Made by a program: the position numbers and the translations under genes. 64,000 nucleotides of DNA from Burkholderia sp. PAMC 26561 (lineage in GTDB: Bacteria; Pseudomonadota; Gammaproteobacteria; Burkholderiales; Burkholderiaceae), in NCBI RefSeq assembly GCF_001557535.2, contig NZ_CP014306.1, forward strand, positions 2,542,001 through 2,606,000, written 5' to 3'. Numbering within the stretch: position 1 is the stretch's first letter; each line of letters opens with the position of its first letter. Below, in pieces: positions 46,829 through 56,023 of this stretch. A model generated the notes under the pieces. The model saw only the letters and a list, made by a program, of their open reading frames with translations, was not told the origin of the DNA and made no database searches.

Positions 46829-47641
46829 TCAGGCGGCCGGGATATCGCGCTGGACGAGCGTGGCGGCGAACGCGTCTTCAGCAAGCGATGCCAGCCTGTC
46901 CAGATACGCGACTGCAAAGCTGCCGGGTAACGCTGCGTCGCGGGCGGCGAGTTCGCCGGCAATGCTCGAATACGCGACGGCGGCCAGGGTCGCGGCCCAG
47001 AACTCGTCAGCTACGGCTACGCCCACGAATGCTGCCACCGTCGCCGATAACGCGCACCCGACGCCCGTCACGCGCGTCATCAAGACCGATCCGTTCGATA
47101 ACGCCACAGTCCGCCGGCCATCGGTGATGTAATCGGTCGCACCCGTCACGGCCACGATCGCGCCCGTTTTCAGCGCGAGGATCTGGGCTGCATCGAGCGC
47201 ACTTTCGGCCAGGGCCGTGCTGTCCACGCCGCGTCCGCTCGACGCGCCGCCCGACAGGCTGATGATCTCAGACGCGTTGCCACGAATCACGGCGGGTTGT
47301 GCATTGAGCAGATCGAGCGCGAATTCAGTGCGAAAGCTCAGCGGGCCGACCGCGACCGGATCGAGGATCCAAGGCTTGTGCGCGCCGTTGGCGGCATCGA
47401 CGGCGGCGCGGATCGCGCGGCTTTGCGGCAGGTCGAGCGTGCCGAGATTCACCGATACCGCGTTCGCCATCGGCGCAAACTGGCTGACTTCCTCGCGCGC
47501 GACGACCATCGCCGGCGCTGCGCCGATCGCGAGCAGCACGTTGGCCGTAAAATTCGTGACAACGAGATTCGTCAGGCAATGGACGAGCGGCGCGCGTTCG
47601 CGCACGCGGTTTGCGAACGAAAAGAGATCGGCGGCGAGCAT
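46829..47641 (-). CDS. thiM: Hydroxyethylthiazole kinase
   Basis: Salvages thiazole by phosphorylating hydroxyethylthiazole; 270 aa. PLVHCLTNLVVTNFTANVLL (19-38) is the family N-terminal signature, and VTGVGCALSATVAAFVGVAV near the C-terminus holds the catalytic Cys and ATP loop. First gene of the salvage operon thiM-thiE-thiD. I see no thi-box (TPP riboswitch) in the 80 bases upstream, where such operons often have one, and only a weak ribosome site. Confidence 0.94.
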   Translation of the reverse strand: MLAADLFSFANRVRERAPLVHCLTNLVVTNFTANVLLAIGAAPAMVVAREEVSQFAPMANAVSVNLGTLDLPQSRAIRAAVDAANGAHKPWILDPVAVGPLSFRTEFALDLLNAQPAVIRGNASEIISLSGGASSGRGVDSTALAESALDAAQILALKTGAIVAVTGATDYITDGRRTVALSNGSVLMTRVTGVGCALSATVAAFVGVAVADEFWAATLAAVAYSSIAGELAARDAALPGSFAVAYLDRLASLAEDAFAATLVQRDIPAA

Positions 47642-47721
47642 GGAGTCTGGCGTGAAGAGAAATGGATAGCCCGATTATCGCGCGTCCGGCTTCGCTCGCG
47701 TCGTGCCGGGTTCGGCCGGGT

Positions 47722-49077
47722 TCAGTGGCGTGATTCGCCGATCAGCGCGACCGAATCGAACGCGCGCTGATTGGCCTGATGCCGCCGCATGACGAAGTAC
47801 ATCATCAGGCAGACAAAGGTGCCGAACAGCACGATCACGAATTGAATCGGTACATCGAGCCAGACGAGCACGGCATACAGGCACAACATCACGAGCACCG
47901 AAAGATTCTCGTTGAAGTTCTGCACCGCGATCGAATGCCCGGCCGAAAGCAGCACGTGTCCGCGATGTTGCAGCAGCGCGTTCATCGGCACCACGAAAAA
48001 GCCCGACAGGCCGCCGACGATCATCAGGAAGATATACGCGACGATCAGGTAACCCGGAAGGTGCATGCGACCAAAATAGATGCCCCAGTGCACCGGGAAG
48101 AGATGCTTCGAATAGAACGCGAGCAGCATCACCGCGACGCCCATCATGATGCCAACCGGCAGCACCGACAGTGACTTCTTCAGCGGCACGCGCGCCGCCG
48201 CGAGAATTGCACCCACGGCCACTCCGACCGCGATGATCGCCTGGAGAATCGCCGCCTCCGACAGTGACATGCCGAGCGACACTTCCGCCCACTTCAGCAC
48301 GATGAACTGCAAGGTCGCGCCCGCGCCCCAGAACAGCGTGGTCACGGCCAAAGAGATCTGCCCGAGCTTGTCGTGCCAGAGCGCATTGAAACAATCGGCG
48401 AAGTCGGTGATGAGTTTGATCGGGCGATGTTCCTGCTTCGGATAACGTGCGCCGGTATCGGGGATCCGCAGATTGAAGATCGCGGCGACGATGTACATGA
48501 ACACGATCACGAGCATGGCCGCTTCGGCGGGCGTATCGACCTTGGGAATATGTAGCGAAAGTATGTGCGACGCTATATGCGGACTGATCAGCGCACCGCC
48601 CATGACCGTGCCGAGAATGATCGACCCGACCGTCGTCCCTTCAATCCATCCGTTGGCCGCGACCAGACGGTCGGCAGGCAGCAGTTCGGTGAGAATGCCG
48701 TACTTCGCGGGCGAGTACGCGGCCGCGCCGAAACCGACAATGCCATACGCCAGCAGCGGGTGCGCGCCGATCAGCATGGTCAGGCAGCCGACTACCTTGA
48801 TGGAGTTGGTGACGAACATCACGTGACCCTTCGGCCGTGAGTCGGCGAAGGCACCTACGAAAGCAGCCAGAACTACGTATGACAGCACAAAGAACAGCTT
48901 GAGCAGCGGCGTCATCCAGTTCGGGGCGTGAAGATCTTTCAGCAGGGCGATCGCAGCGATCAGAAGGGCGTTGTCGGCCAGCGACGAGAAAAACTGCGCG
49001 GCCATGATGGTGTAAAAACCTTTTTCATCTGATCCGATGCTAGTCCGCACTGCGGGTGATCCGCCCCGTTTCCGCAC
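47722..49077 (-). CDS. lplT: Lysophospholipid transporter LplT
   Basis: 451 aa major-facilitator protein of the inner membrane; LplT flips lysophospholipids inward for reacylation. Twelve hydrophobic stretches are visible, beginning with FYTIMAAQFFSSLADNALLI (about 21-40), and KYGILTELLPADRLVAANGW with WIEGTTVGSI is a family hallmark. The partner acyltransferase gene aas is not adjacent. Residues 1-20 are polar and may include a mis-set start. Divergent from alr. Confidence 0.9.
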   Translation of the reverse strand: MRKRGGSPAVRTSIGSDEKGFYTIMAAQFFSSLADNALLIAAIALLKDLHAPNWMTPLLKLFFVLSYVVLAAFVGAFADSRPKGHVMFVTNSIKVVGCLTMLIGAHPLLAYGIVGFGAAAYSPAKYGILTELLPADRLVAANGWIEGTTVGSIILGTVMGGALISPHIASHILSLHIPKVDTPAEAAMLVIVFMYIVAAIFNLRIPDTGARYPKQEHRPIKLITDFADCFNALWHDKLGQISLAVTTLFWGAGATLQFIVLKWAEVSLGMSLSEAAILQAIIAVGVAVGAILAAARVPLKKSLSVLPVGIMMGVAVMLLAFYSKHLFPVHWGIYFGRMHLPGYLIVAYIFLMIVGGLSGFFVVPMNALLQHRGHVLLSAGHSIAVQNFNENLSVLVMLCLYAVLVWLDVPIQFVIVLFGTFVCLMMYFVMRRHQANQRAFDSVALIGESRH

Positions 49078-49510
49078 GGCGCGCTCGTCTTTCGCGTCCG
49101 GGTTCGCGCTCAGGCTCCCGTTCAGGCAATTTCTGTTTGAAATGGGTTGTGTGCACGGCTTTATAACACGAAAATAGGCGCATTCTGACTAGCAGTAACC
49201 TCCATGACAGTCCCCTGGCGCTCATGTGACATGCGTGCCGCAACATCGGCTGGCATCAGGGTGACGATAAAGTATTGATTCGAAACATGTGTTCTTTTCG
49301 AATTTCGTGCCGGGTTCGCGGTCTTAAGTTCATCGGCGAGCTGACAGGTCTTCTGTACGAAGTCTCTCGTGCAACCGCAGCGCGGCGGTTTGCCACCGCG
49401 CCAGCGCAGTCGGAACACAGTCCGCTGTTACCGCGCCGACCTTGAAAATGCCCCGTCCGCGACGACGGCCAGCTTTCGCGGAATTCCCCGTTCATCCAAC
49501 CGAACCTTCC
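49078..49510. other. Divergent intergenic region lplT / alr
   Basis: 433 bases without a supportable gene; should hold promoters for both genes. TATAAA-like elements exist near 49160-49175 on the leftward strand. Nothing palindromic of note. Confidence 0.45.
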
Positions 49511-50581
49511 ATGCCGCGCCCCTTATCCGCTACTGTCCACACTGCCGCACTCGCCAGCAACCTGGCCATCGCACGGGCGCATGCGCCGAAATCCAAGATA
49601 TGGGCCGTCGTCAAGGCCAATGCTTATGGCCACGGATTGGCGCGAGCGTTCCCCGGATTGCGTGCAACCGATGGTTTCGGTCTTCTTGACCTAGAGGAAG
49701 CGGTCAAGTTGCGTGAACTCGGCTGGGCCGGCCCGATTCTCCTGCTGGAAGGCTTTTTTCGTCCGACAGATATCGATGTAATCGACCGGTACAGCCTCAC
49801 AACCGGCGTTCATTGCGACGAACAGTTACGCATGCTCGAAATGGCGCGCTTGTCGAAACCGGTGAATATCCAGCTGAAGATGAATACGGGCATGAACCGC
49901 CTGGGCTACGCGCCCGAGCGTTTTCGCGCCGCATGGGAACGGGCGCGGGCGGTGCAGGGCATTGGCCAGATCACGTTGATGACCCATTTCTCCGATGCCG
50001 ATGGTCCTCGCGGCATCGACCATCAGATGGAAGCGTTCGAGCGCGGTGCCGAGGGCATTGCCGGCACGCGCAGCCTGGCGAATTCGGCAGCCGTGCTCTG
50101 GCACGCCGGATCGCATTTCGACTGGGTGCGCCCGGGGATCATGCTGTATGGCGCGTCGCCGTCGGGCAGGACCGAGGACGTCGCGAATATCGGCCTGAAG
50201 CCGGCCATGACGTTCGCGTCCGAACTGATCGCCGTGCAGACCGTGGCGGCAGGGCAGACGGTGGGCTATGGTTCGTCGTTTTCCGTCACTTCGCCTATGC
50301 GCATTGGCGTAGTGGCGTGCGGTTATGCGGACGGTTATCCTCGTTGCGCGCCGGAAGGCACGCCTGTCATTGTGGATGGCGTGCTCACGCGCATTGTCGG
50401 GCGCGTCTCCATGGACATGATCACGGTGGACCTGACGCCGGTGCCGACGGCCGGCATCGGAACGCATGTGGAAATGTGGGGTGCGAAGCTGCCTGTCGAT
50501 GACGTTGCCGCCGCGTGCGGCACGGTCGGCTACGAGCTGATGTGCGCGGTCGCGCAACGTGTGCCGATGCGGGCTGAATAA
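49511..50581 (+). CDS. alr: Alanine racemase
   Basis: PLP enzyme that makes D-alanine for peptidoglycan; 356 aa. The PLP lysine is in [20 protein letters not shown] (31-50, Lys35), and the second base tyrosine is in [10 protein letters not shown] (about 254-263). C-terminal beta domain: [33 protein letters not shown]. The start at 49511 gives [14 protein letters not shown]; an upstream in-frame Met adds 23 unconserved residues. The lplT-alr-radA neighbourhood recurs in this group of bacteria. radA follows after 41 bases. Confidence 0.95.
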   Translation: MPRPLSATVHTAALASNLAIARAHAPKSKIWAVVKANAYGHGLARAFPGLRATDGFGLLDLEEAVKLRELGWAGPILLLEGFFRPTDIDVIDRYSLTTGVHCDEQLRMLEMARLSKPVNIQLKMNTGMNRLGYAPERFRAAWERARAVQGIGQITLMTHFSDADGPRGIDHQMEAFERGAEGIAGTRSLANSAAVLWHAGSHFDWVRPGIMLYGASPSGRTEDVANIGLKPAMTFASELIAVQTVAAGQTVGYGSSFSVTSPMRIGVVACGYADGYPRCAPEGTPVIVDGVLTRIVGRVSMDMITVDLTPVPTAGIGTHVEMWGAKLPVDDVAAACGTVGYELMCAVAQRVPMRAE

Positions 50582-50622
50582 CAGCAAGTTTGTGTGTGTA
50601 ACGATGAAACCCAGGAAGGCGA

Positions 50623-52011
50623 GTGGCGAAAGTAGCGAAGGTTAAAACGCTTTACGTATGCACGGAATGCGGCGGGCAAGCGCCGAAATGGCAGGGCCAG
50701 TGCCCGGCTTGCGGCGCGTGGAATACGCTGGTGGAGTCGGTGGCGGAGTCGCCGTCGGCGCATCGCTTCCAGGCGCTGGCGAAGACATCGCCTGTGCAGC
50801 GTTTGTCGGAAATCGAAGCGTCGGATGTGCCGCGCTTCACAACGGGTATCGGCGAGTTCGATCGCGTGCTGGGCGGCGGTCTGGTCGCGGGCGGCGTGGT
50901 GTTGATCGGGGGCGATCCGGGCATCGGCAAGTCGACGCTGTTGCTGCAATCGCTCGCGGAAATCGCGCGTGAACGGCCCGCGCTTTACATCAGTGGCGAA
51001 GAATCCGGCGCGCAGATCGCATTGCGCGCCCAACGGCTCGGCTTGCTCGGCGATTCGGGTAACGCGGCGCCCGATTTGCGCCTGCTCGCGGAAATCCAGC
51101 TTGAGCGGATCCAGGCAACCATCGATGCCGAACGGCCGGAAGTGGCGGTCATCGATTCCATTCAGACGGTTTATTCCGAAGCGCTGACTTCGGCACCCGG
51201 ATCGGTTGCACAGGTGCGCGAATGCGCGGCGCAACTGACGCGGATCGCCAAGCAGACCGGGACGGCCATCATCATGGTCGGTCACGTGACGAAAGAGGGC
51301 AATCTCGCCGGACCTCGCGTGCTGGAACATATCGTCGATACCGTGCTGTACTTCGAAGGCGATACCCATTCGTCGTTCCGGCTCGTGCGCGCGTTCAAGA
51401 ACCGGTTCGGCGCGGTCAACGAGCTTGGTGTATTCGCAATGACCGAGCGCGGTCTGCGTGGCGTGGCGAATCCATCGGCGCTGTTTTTATCGCAGCATGA
51501 GCAGAGCGTGCCGGGGTCCTGCGTGCTCGTCACCCAAGAGGGATCGCGGCCGCTGCTGGTGGAGGTACAAGCACTGGTCGATACCGCCCACGTGCCGAAT
51601 CCGCGACGCCTTGCCGTGGGACTGGAGCAGAACCGGCTGGCATTGCTGCTGGCGGTGTTGCATCGGCATGCGGGAATTGCCTGCTTCGATCAGGACGTGT
51701 TCCTGAACGCAGTCGGCGGTGTGAAGATCACAGAACCCGCCGCCGACCTGGCCGTGCTGCTGGCCATTCAGTCATCCCTGCGCAACAAGCCGTTGCCCAA
51801 GGGCTTGATCGTGTTCGGCGAGGTGGGTCTTGCGGGCGAAATCCGGCCATCGCCGCGTGGTCAGGACCGGCTGAAGGAAGCGGCCAAGCTCGGTTTTTCG
51901 ATCGCGCTGATTCCGAAGGCGAACGCGCCGAAACAGCCTATCGACGGACTGGAAGTGATCGCCGTGGACCGGATCGAAGAAGCAATCGACCGGGCGCGTG
52001 CGTTCGACTGA
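50623..52011 (+). CDS. radA: DNA repair protein RadA
   Basis: 462 aa branch-migration helicase of recombination. N-terminal C4 zinc finger (Cys13, 16, 27, 30: CTECGGQAPKWQGQCPACG), RecA-like core with Walker A GGDPGIGKST (96-105), the RadA-specific KNRFGAVNELGVF and a C-terminal Lon-like domain (LAVLLAIQSSLRNKPLPKGL). The start is a GTG with AGGAAGGCGA upstream. Cytoplasmic, acts with RecA on joint molecules. Confidence 0.96.
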   Translation: MAKVAKVKTLYVCTECGGQAPKWQGQCPACGAWNTLVESVAESPSAHRFQALAKTSPVQRLSEIEASDVPRFTTGIGEFDRVLGGGLVAGGVVLIGGDPGIGKSTLLLQSLAEIARERPALYISGEESGAQIALRAQRLGLLGDSGNAAPDLRLLAEIQLERIQATIDAERPEVAVIDSIQTVYSEALTSAPGSVAQVRECAAQLTRIAKQTGTAIIMVGHVTKEGNLAGPRVLEHIVDTVLYFEGDTHSSFRLVRAFKNRFGAVNELGVFAMTERGLRGVANPSALFLSQHEQSVPGSCVLVTQEGSRPLLVEVQALVDTAHVPNPRRLAVGLEQNRLALLLAVLHRHAGIACFDQDVFLNAVGGVKITEPAADLAVLLAIQSSLRNKPLPKGLIVFGEVGLAGEIRPSPRGQDRLKEAAKLGFSIALIPKANAPKQPIDGLEVIAVDRIEEAIDRARAFD

Positions 52012-52154
52012 TTTTGCGAAAGACTCGCGATCGGGATCGGGCCCTTTCGTAATGTGGCGTAAAAATCGGTGCAGTCCCTGTAACCCACGTGGCGCGTCCT
52101 TTTTCTATGCTTCTATCGCGACAAACCCCGATACGAGCGGAAAAGGACGACGCC

Positions 52155-52418
52155 TTGAAACACGCAAATCAAACTTCGTCAGCCCCATCATTTCATCTGC
52201 GTGGCTGCCGGGTGTCAGCACCTATCCCGCAACCGTGGGGCGGTGGCTGCAGAATCGTCGAATGGATCGATGCGGAAGGGCAGATCTCCCGCCGCGTGGT
52301 GGCGGAAAACGTGACTGAGGACGAGGTCGTGGCAACGATCCGCTGCCACGTAAAGGGCCGCAAGCACGTGCTGCACGACGACGAAGGCATGCCGAGGCAA
52401 ACCTTGCCACGGCGTTAG
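52155..52418 (+). CDS. Small conserved-looking protein of unknown function
   Basis: 87 aa from a TTG preceded by AAAAGGA at seven bases; a GTG at 52089 gives a 109-aa reading with an unconvincing N-terminus. The body FHLRGCRVSAPIPQPWGGGC then RIVEWIDAEGQISRRVVAEN and HVLHDDEGMPRQTLPRR looks like a real folded small domain (beta strands with a CxxxxxW-type core), but I recognise no family. Follows radA on the same strand; convergent with the ABC-F gene (16 bases between stops). Confidence 0.55.
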   Translation: MKHANQTSSAPSFHLRGCRVSAPIPQPWGGGCRIVEWIDAEGQISRRVVAENVTEDEVVATIRCHVKGRKHVLHDDEGMPRQTLPRR

Positions 52419-52434
52419 CCTGGACTCACTCAAG

Positions 52435-54369
52435 TCAGCCGATCTGCTCGAGTTCTTCGTGTGCCTCGAGCCATTGCGCTTCCAGCGCTTCGAGTTTGAT
52501 GTTCACGTCGGCCTGACGGCGAATCGACTCGGTCAGCTTGGATTTCATTGACGGCTCGTAGCTCGCGGCATCGGCTACGAACGCATCCAGTTGCGCCTTC
52601 TCGGCGTTCAGCTTGTCCATCTCCTTCTCGATCTTCGAAATCCGCGACTGCAGCGGTTTCTTCAAGTGCGAGAGTTTCTGGCGCTCTTGCGCTTCCAGCC
52701 TGCGCTGTTCCTTGCGGTTCTGCCCCGAATCGAGCGTGTCGTCCGCGCTGTCACTGCCGGCATCCTTGGCGGCCGCGCGCTGCTCGGCCGCGTGCTGGAG
52801 CAGCCAGTCACGATAATCGTCGAGGTCGCCGTCAAAGGGCTGAAGGCGGTGTTTTGCCACCAGCATGAACGTGTCCGTGGTCGCGCGCAGCAAGTGGCGA
52901 TCGTGCGAAACCAGGATCAGCGTCCCCTCGAATTGCGCCAGCGCCATGGTCAGGGCGTGCCGTGTTTCGAGGTCGAGATGGTTCGTTGGTTCATCGAGGA
53001 GAAGCAGATTCGGCTTTTGCCAGATGATCAACGCGAGTGCCAGGCGCGCTTTTTCCCCGCCGGAGAACGGGGCGATCTTCGCGGTCGCCATCTCGCCCGA
53101 GAAATTGAATCCACCCAGGAAGTCGCGCAGTTCCTGTTCGCGGGTATCGGGCGCGAGACGGGCGACGTGCTGCAAGGCGGAGTCATCCGGACGCAGGGTT
53201 TCGAGCTGATGCTGCGCAAAATAGCCGATCCGCAAGCCCTTGCCTTCGCGCACGGTCCCGCTGAGCGCTTCCAGTGTCCCGGCGAGCGTCTTGATCAGCG
53301 TGGATTTGCCCTGGCCGTTAGCGCCCAGCAGACCGATGCGCTGGCCGTTCTGAATGGAGAGCGTGACACCTTCCACGATCGGCACGTCGCCCGCTTCCGT
53401 GTGGTACCCGCAGCGCACGCCTTCCATCACCATCATCGGATTGGGCGCGGAGTCAGGCGTGCGGAACTCGAACGTGAAGGGCGAAGAAGCATGCGCGGGC
53501 GCGATGATTTCCATGCGCTCGAGCGCTTTCACGCGGCTTTGCGCCTGCTTCGCCTTGGTTGCCTGCGCCTTGAACCGGTTGATGAAGCTCTGCAGATGCT
53601 CCACCGTCTTCTGCTGCTTCTCGTATGCGCTTTGCTGCAACGCCATTTGCTGCGCGCGGAGGATCTCGAACTGACTGTAGTTGCCGCCGTAGCGCTTGAT
53701 CTGCCGGTTTTCCAGATGCAGCGTGACGTTGCACACCGAATCGAGGAATTCGCGATCGTGCGAAATCACGATCAGCGTCCCCGGGTATCGATGCAGCCAG
53801 TCTTCCAGCCAGATGATCGCATCGAGGTCCAGGTGGTTCGTGGGTTCGTCGAGGAGCAGCAGGTCCGAACGGCACATCAGCGCCTGCGCAAGGTTCAGGC
53901 GCATGCGCCAGCCGCCCGAAAAACTCGTGACAGGATCCTTTGTCTGCGCGAGCGTAAAGCCCAGGCCAATCAGCAGCGTCTCGGCGCGGGCGGGCGCGGT
54001 GTAGCCGTCGGCATCGGCGAACGCGGCGTGCGCGTCACCTTCCGCAGCGCCGTCGTGAGCGGCTGATGCCGCCGCGATCCGCGCTTCGATGCTGCGAAGC
54101 TGCGTGTCTCCGTCGAGCGTGTAATCGAGCGCGGTGCGGTCCACCGCCGGCGTATCCTGCGCGACGTGCGCGATTTGCCATGACGGCGGCATCGTAAAAT
54201 CACCGCCGTCTGCGTGCAGGTCGCCGCGCAGAACGGAGAACAGCGTGGATTTGCCTGCGCCGTTTGCACCGACAAGCCCCGCCTTTTCGCCAGGATTGAG
54301 CGTGAACGTGGTCTGTTCGAAGAGCGGTTTCGTGCCGCGGGCAAGGCTGAACTGATTGAAGCGAATCAC
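52435..54369 (-). CDS. ABC-F family ATPase (YheS/Uup-like)
   Basis: 644 aa soluble ABC-F protein with two nucleotide-binding domains and no membrane segment; such proteins act at the ribosome exit site or in translation quality control. Domain 1: GANGAGKSTLF, FSGGWRMRLNLAQALM, LLLDEPTNHLDL. Domain 2: GANGQGKSTL, FSGGEKARLALALI, LLLDEPTNHLDLE. The linker (arm) between them and a C-terminal coiled coil (QSRISKIEKEMDKLNAEKAQ) are typical. The YheS assignment is by length and tail; paralogue identity is not certain. Confidence 0.9.
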   Translation of the reverse strand: MIRFNQFSLARGTKPLFEQTTFTLNPGEKAGLVGANGAGKSTLFSVLRGDLHADGGDFTMPPSWQIAHVAQDTPAVDRTALDYTLDGDTQLRSIEARIAAASAAHDGAAEGDAHAAFADADGYTAPARAETLLIGLGFTLAQTKDPVTSFSGGWRMRLNLAQALMCRSDLLLLDEPTNHLDLDAIIWLEDWLHRYPGTLIVISHDREFLDSVCNVTLHLENRQIKRYGGNYSQFEILRAQQMALQQSAYEKQQKTVEHLQSFINRFKAQATKAKQAQSRVKALERMEIIAPAHASSPFTFEFRTPDSAPNPMMVMEGVRCGYHTEAGDVPIVEGVTLSIQNGQRIGLLGANGQGKSTLIKTLAGTLEALSGTVREGKGLRIGYFAQHQLETLRPDDSALQHVARLAPDTREQELRDFLGGFNFSGEMATAKIAPFSGGEKARLALALIIWQKPNLLLLDEPTNHLDLETRHALTMALAQFEGTLILVSHDRHLLRATTDTFMLVAKHRLQPFDGDLDDYRDWLLQHAAEQRAAAKDAGSDSADDTLDSGQNRKEQRRLEAQERQKLSHLKKPLQSRISKIEKEMDKLNAEKAQLDAFVADAASYEPSMKSKLTESIRRQADVNIKLEALEAQWLEAHEELEQIG

Positions 54370-54525
54370 GGCGTGAGACCCAGGCGAGTACGGGAAAACG
54401 CTATTTTAGACTGCCGCCGCTGCTCGCCACGTGCTCATTCATGTCCGGCGCCTCGCTGGCCGTTCGGCCGAATGTTCTTTGCCTGGCGTTTCGCTTAGAC
54501 TGGATTTTTTCAAGCGGAGACTCGA

Positions 54526-55005
54526 ATGAACCCTATCTACTCGTTTTCGGCGGAAACCCTGGGCGGCGAGACAGCCAGTCTGGAGCAATACCAGGGCAAG
54601 GTGCTGTTGATCGTGAATACCGCGAGCGAGTGCGGATTCACCCCGCAGTACAAGGGTTTGCAGGAAATCTACGACCGGTATAAAGACCGCGGTTTCGCGG
54701 TACTGGGTTTCCCGTGCAATCAGTTCGGGAAGCAGGAACCGGGCGACGCCGCGCAGATCGGCAGCTTCTGCGAGAAGAATTACGGCGTCACGTTTCCCAT
54801 GTTCGCCAAGGTCGATGTGAACGGCGCGAACGCGCATCCGCTGTTTCGGTATCTGACTGAAGAAGCACCGGGTGTGCTCGGAACCGAGGGCATCAAGTGG
54901 AACTTCACGAAGTTTCTCGTCGATAAGGAAGGCAACGTGACCAACCGGTTCGGATCGGTGACGAAGCCTGATGCTCTGTCCAGAGATATCGAAAAGCTGC
55001 TTTAA
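54526..55005 (+). CDS. Glutathione peroxidase (BtuE/GPx-like)
   Basis: 159 aa thioredoxin-fold peroxidase that reduces peroxides with glutathione or thioredoxin. Peroxidatic Cys36 in NTASECGFTPQYKGLQ, Gln66 in GFPCNQFGKQEPG and the Trp/Asn of IKWNFTKFLVDKEGNV make the catalytic tetrad. No signal peptide, so cytoplasmic. Alone, divergent from the ABC-F gene. Confidence 0.92.
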   Translation: MNPIYSFSAETLGGETASLEQYQGKVLLIVNTASECGFTPQYKGLQEIYDRYKDRGFAVLGFPCNQFGKQEPGDAAQIGSFCEKNYGVTFPMFAKVDVNGANAHPLFRYLTEEAPGVLGTEGIKWNFTKFLVDKEGNVTNRFGSVTKPDALSRDIEKLL

Positions 55006-55182
55006 GCATGGGTACGGTCGAACACTTCGATTCGACCGCATCACCTCTTTCCATGGCGACGCCCGTCCGGGCGGCGCTTTCCGAGTAACGGCAGATTGAT
55101 CGGAACCCGTGCATGCGTCGGGATTCCCTCGTCACATCCGAACCATCGCGCTGGACGTGTTAAGTGCTGCTCATTGTGGAAA

Positions 55183-55224
55183 TATGTCATACATAACAAT
55201 TTCTTGAGGCTAAATTATGTATGA
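55183..55224. promoter_or_regulatory. Putative operator of the GntR sugar-acid operon
   Basis: TCATACATAA (55187-55196) and TTATGTATGA (55215-55224) are perfect 10-base inverted arms with an 18-base spacer; the left arm lies inside a shorter palindrome TATGT-CAT-ACATA (55183-55195). They lie 32-73 bases before the gntR start codon, as expected for FCD-type GntR autoregulation. Confidence 0.6.
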
Positions 55225-55255
55225 TTTATTCCACTGACCTTGAGCGAGTTCTTCG

Positions 55256-55999
55256 ATGAAACCCGAATCGGCGGCCGCGCCGACCATGACGAAGCTGCAC
55301 GAGGCGATTGTCGTTCACCTTGCGGATGCAATCCTTTCTGGCGTCCTTCCGGTCGGATCGAGCTTGCCAAACGAGAATGAACTTGCCGCCGCGCATGGTG
55401 TGAGCCGTACGGCAGCCCGGGAGGCGATGCAAAAACTGGCATCGCTCGGATTGATCGAAAGCCGGCGGCGCAAAGGCGCGACAGTTCTTCCTCGCGATAA
55501 CTGGAAGCTGCTGGATGAATCCGTGCTCGACCTGGCAGTGTTGCGCGTCACCGACGCCGCGTTCTTCCAGTCTTTGGTGGAAGCGCGGCTGTTGATCGAG
55601 CCACGCGCGGCAGAGTTGGCGGCGCAACGGGCCTTGCCGGCCGATATCGCCTGTATCGAAGAGGCGTTGACCGCGATGGCGAGCGAAGCGGATGGTGCGC
55701 GCGGAGCGCTGTGGGCCGCAGGAGACGTCGAGTTTCATGCGGGCGTCATTGCGGCGGCCGGCAACTGGGTGTTCACGCAATTGATCGGCACGGTCCGCGC
55801 GGCGCTGGGTGCAGGGATTCGCCTTACTGGAGAACACGCGCTGTCGGCGCAGGCGTCACTGGAACAGCATCGTGCTGTGTTCGAGGCAATTCGCCGGCGC
55901 GATCCTGCCGAAGCACACGCGGCCATGACGCGACTGCTGCTCACAACGCGGCGTGACTTCGACGCGCTGGAGCAAGACGGCGTGCTGTCGGGTCGGTGA
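55256..55999 (+). CDS. GntR-family (FadR subfamily) transcriptional regulator
   Basis: 247 aa. Winged HTH: LHEAIVVHLADAILSGVLPV then SLPNENELAAAHGVSRTAAR (about residues 11-55), followed by the all-helical FCD ligand domain (about 95-230) with the metal-binding acid/His residues in EFHAGVIAAAGNW and HRAVFEAIRRRDPAEAHAAM. It directly precedes the dehydratase and DapA-like genes (25-base gap), so it should respond to the sugar acid or an intermediate of that pathway. A perfect inverted repeat sits upstream of it. Confidence 0.92.
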   Translation: MKPESAAAPTMTKLHEAIVVHLADAILSGVLPVGSSLPNENELAAAHGVSRTAAREAMQKLASLGLIESRRRKGATVLPRDNWKLLDESVLDLAVLRVTDAAFFQSLVEARLLIEPRAAELAAQRALPADIACIEEALTAMASEADGARGALWAAGDVEFHAGVIAAAGNWVFTQLIGTVRAALGAGIRLTGEHALSAQASLEQHRAVFEAIRRRDPAEAHAAMTRLLLTTRRDFDALEQDGVLSGR

Positions 56000-56023
56000 C
56001 CTTAAACCTCAACAAGACACATC

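Noticed and set aside
47642..47800. TPP riboswitch before thiM
   Set aside because: No thi-box motifs on the coding strand in the short leader; reported as an absence instead.
52591..54066. Plus-strand frame of 491 codons
   Set aside because: Antisense to the ABC-F gene, whose Walker and signature motifs are intact.
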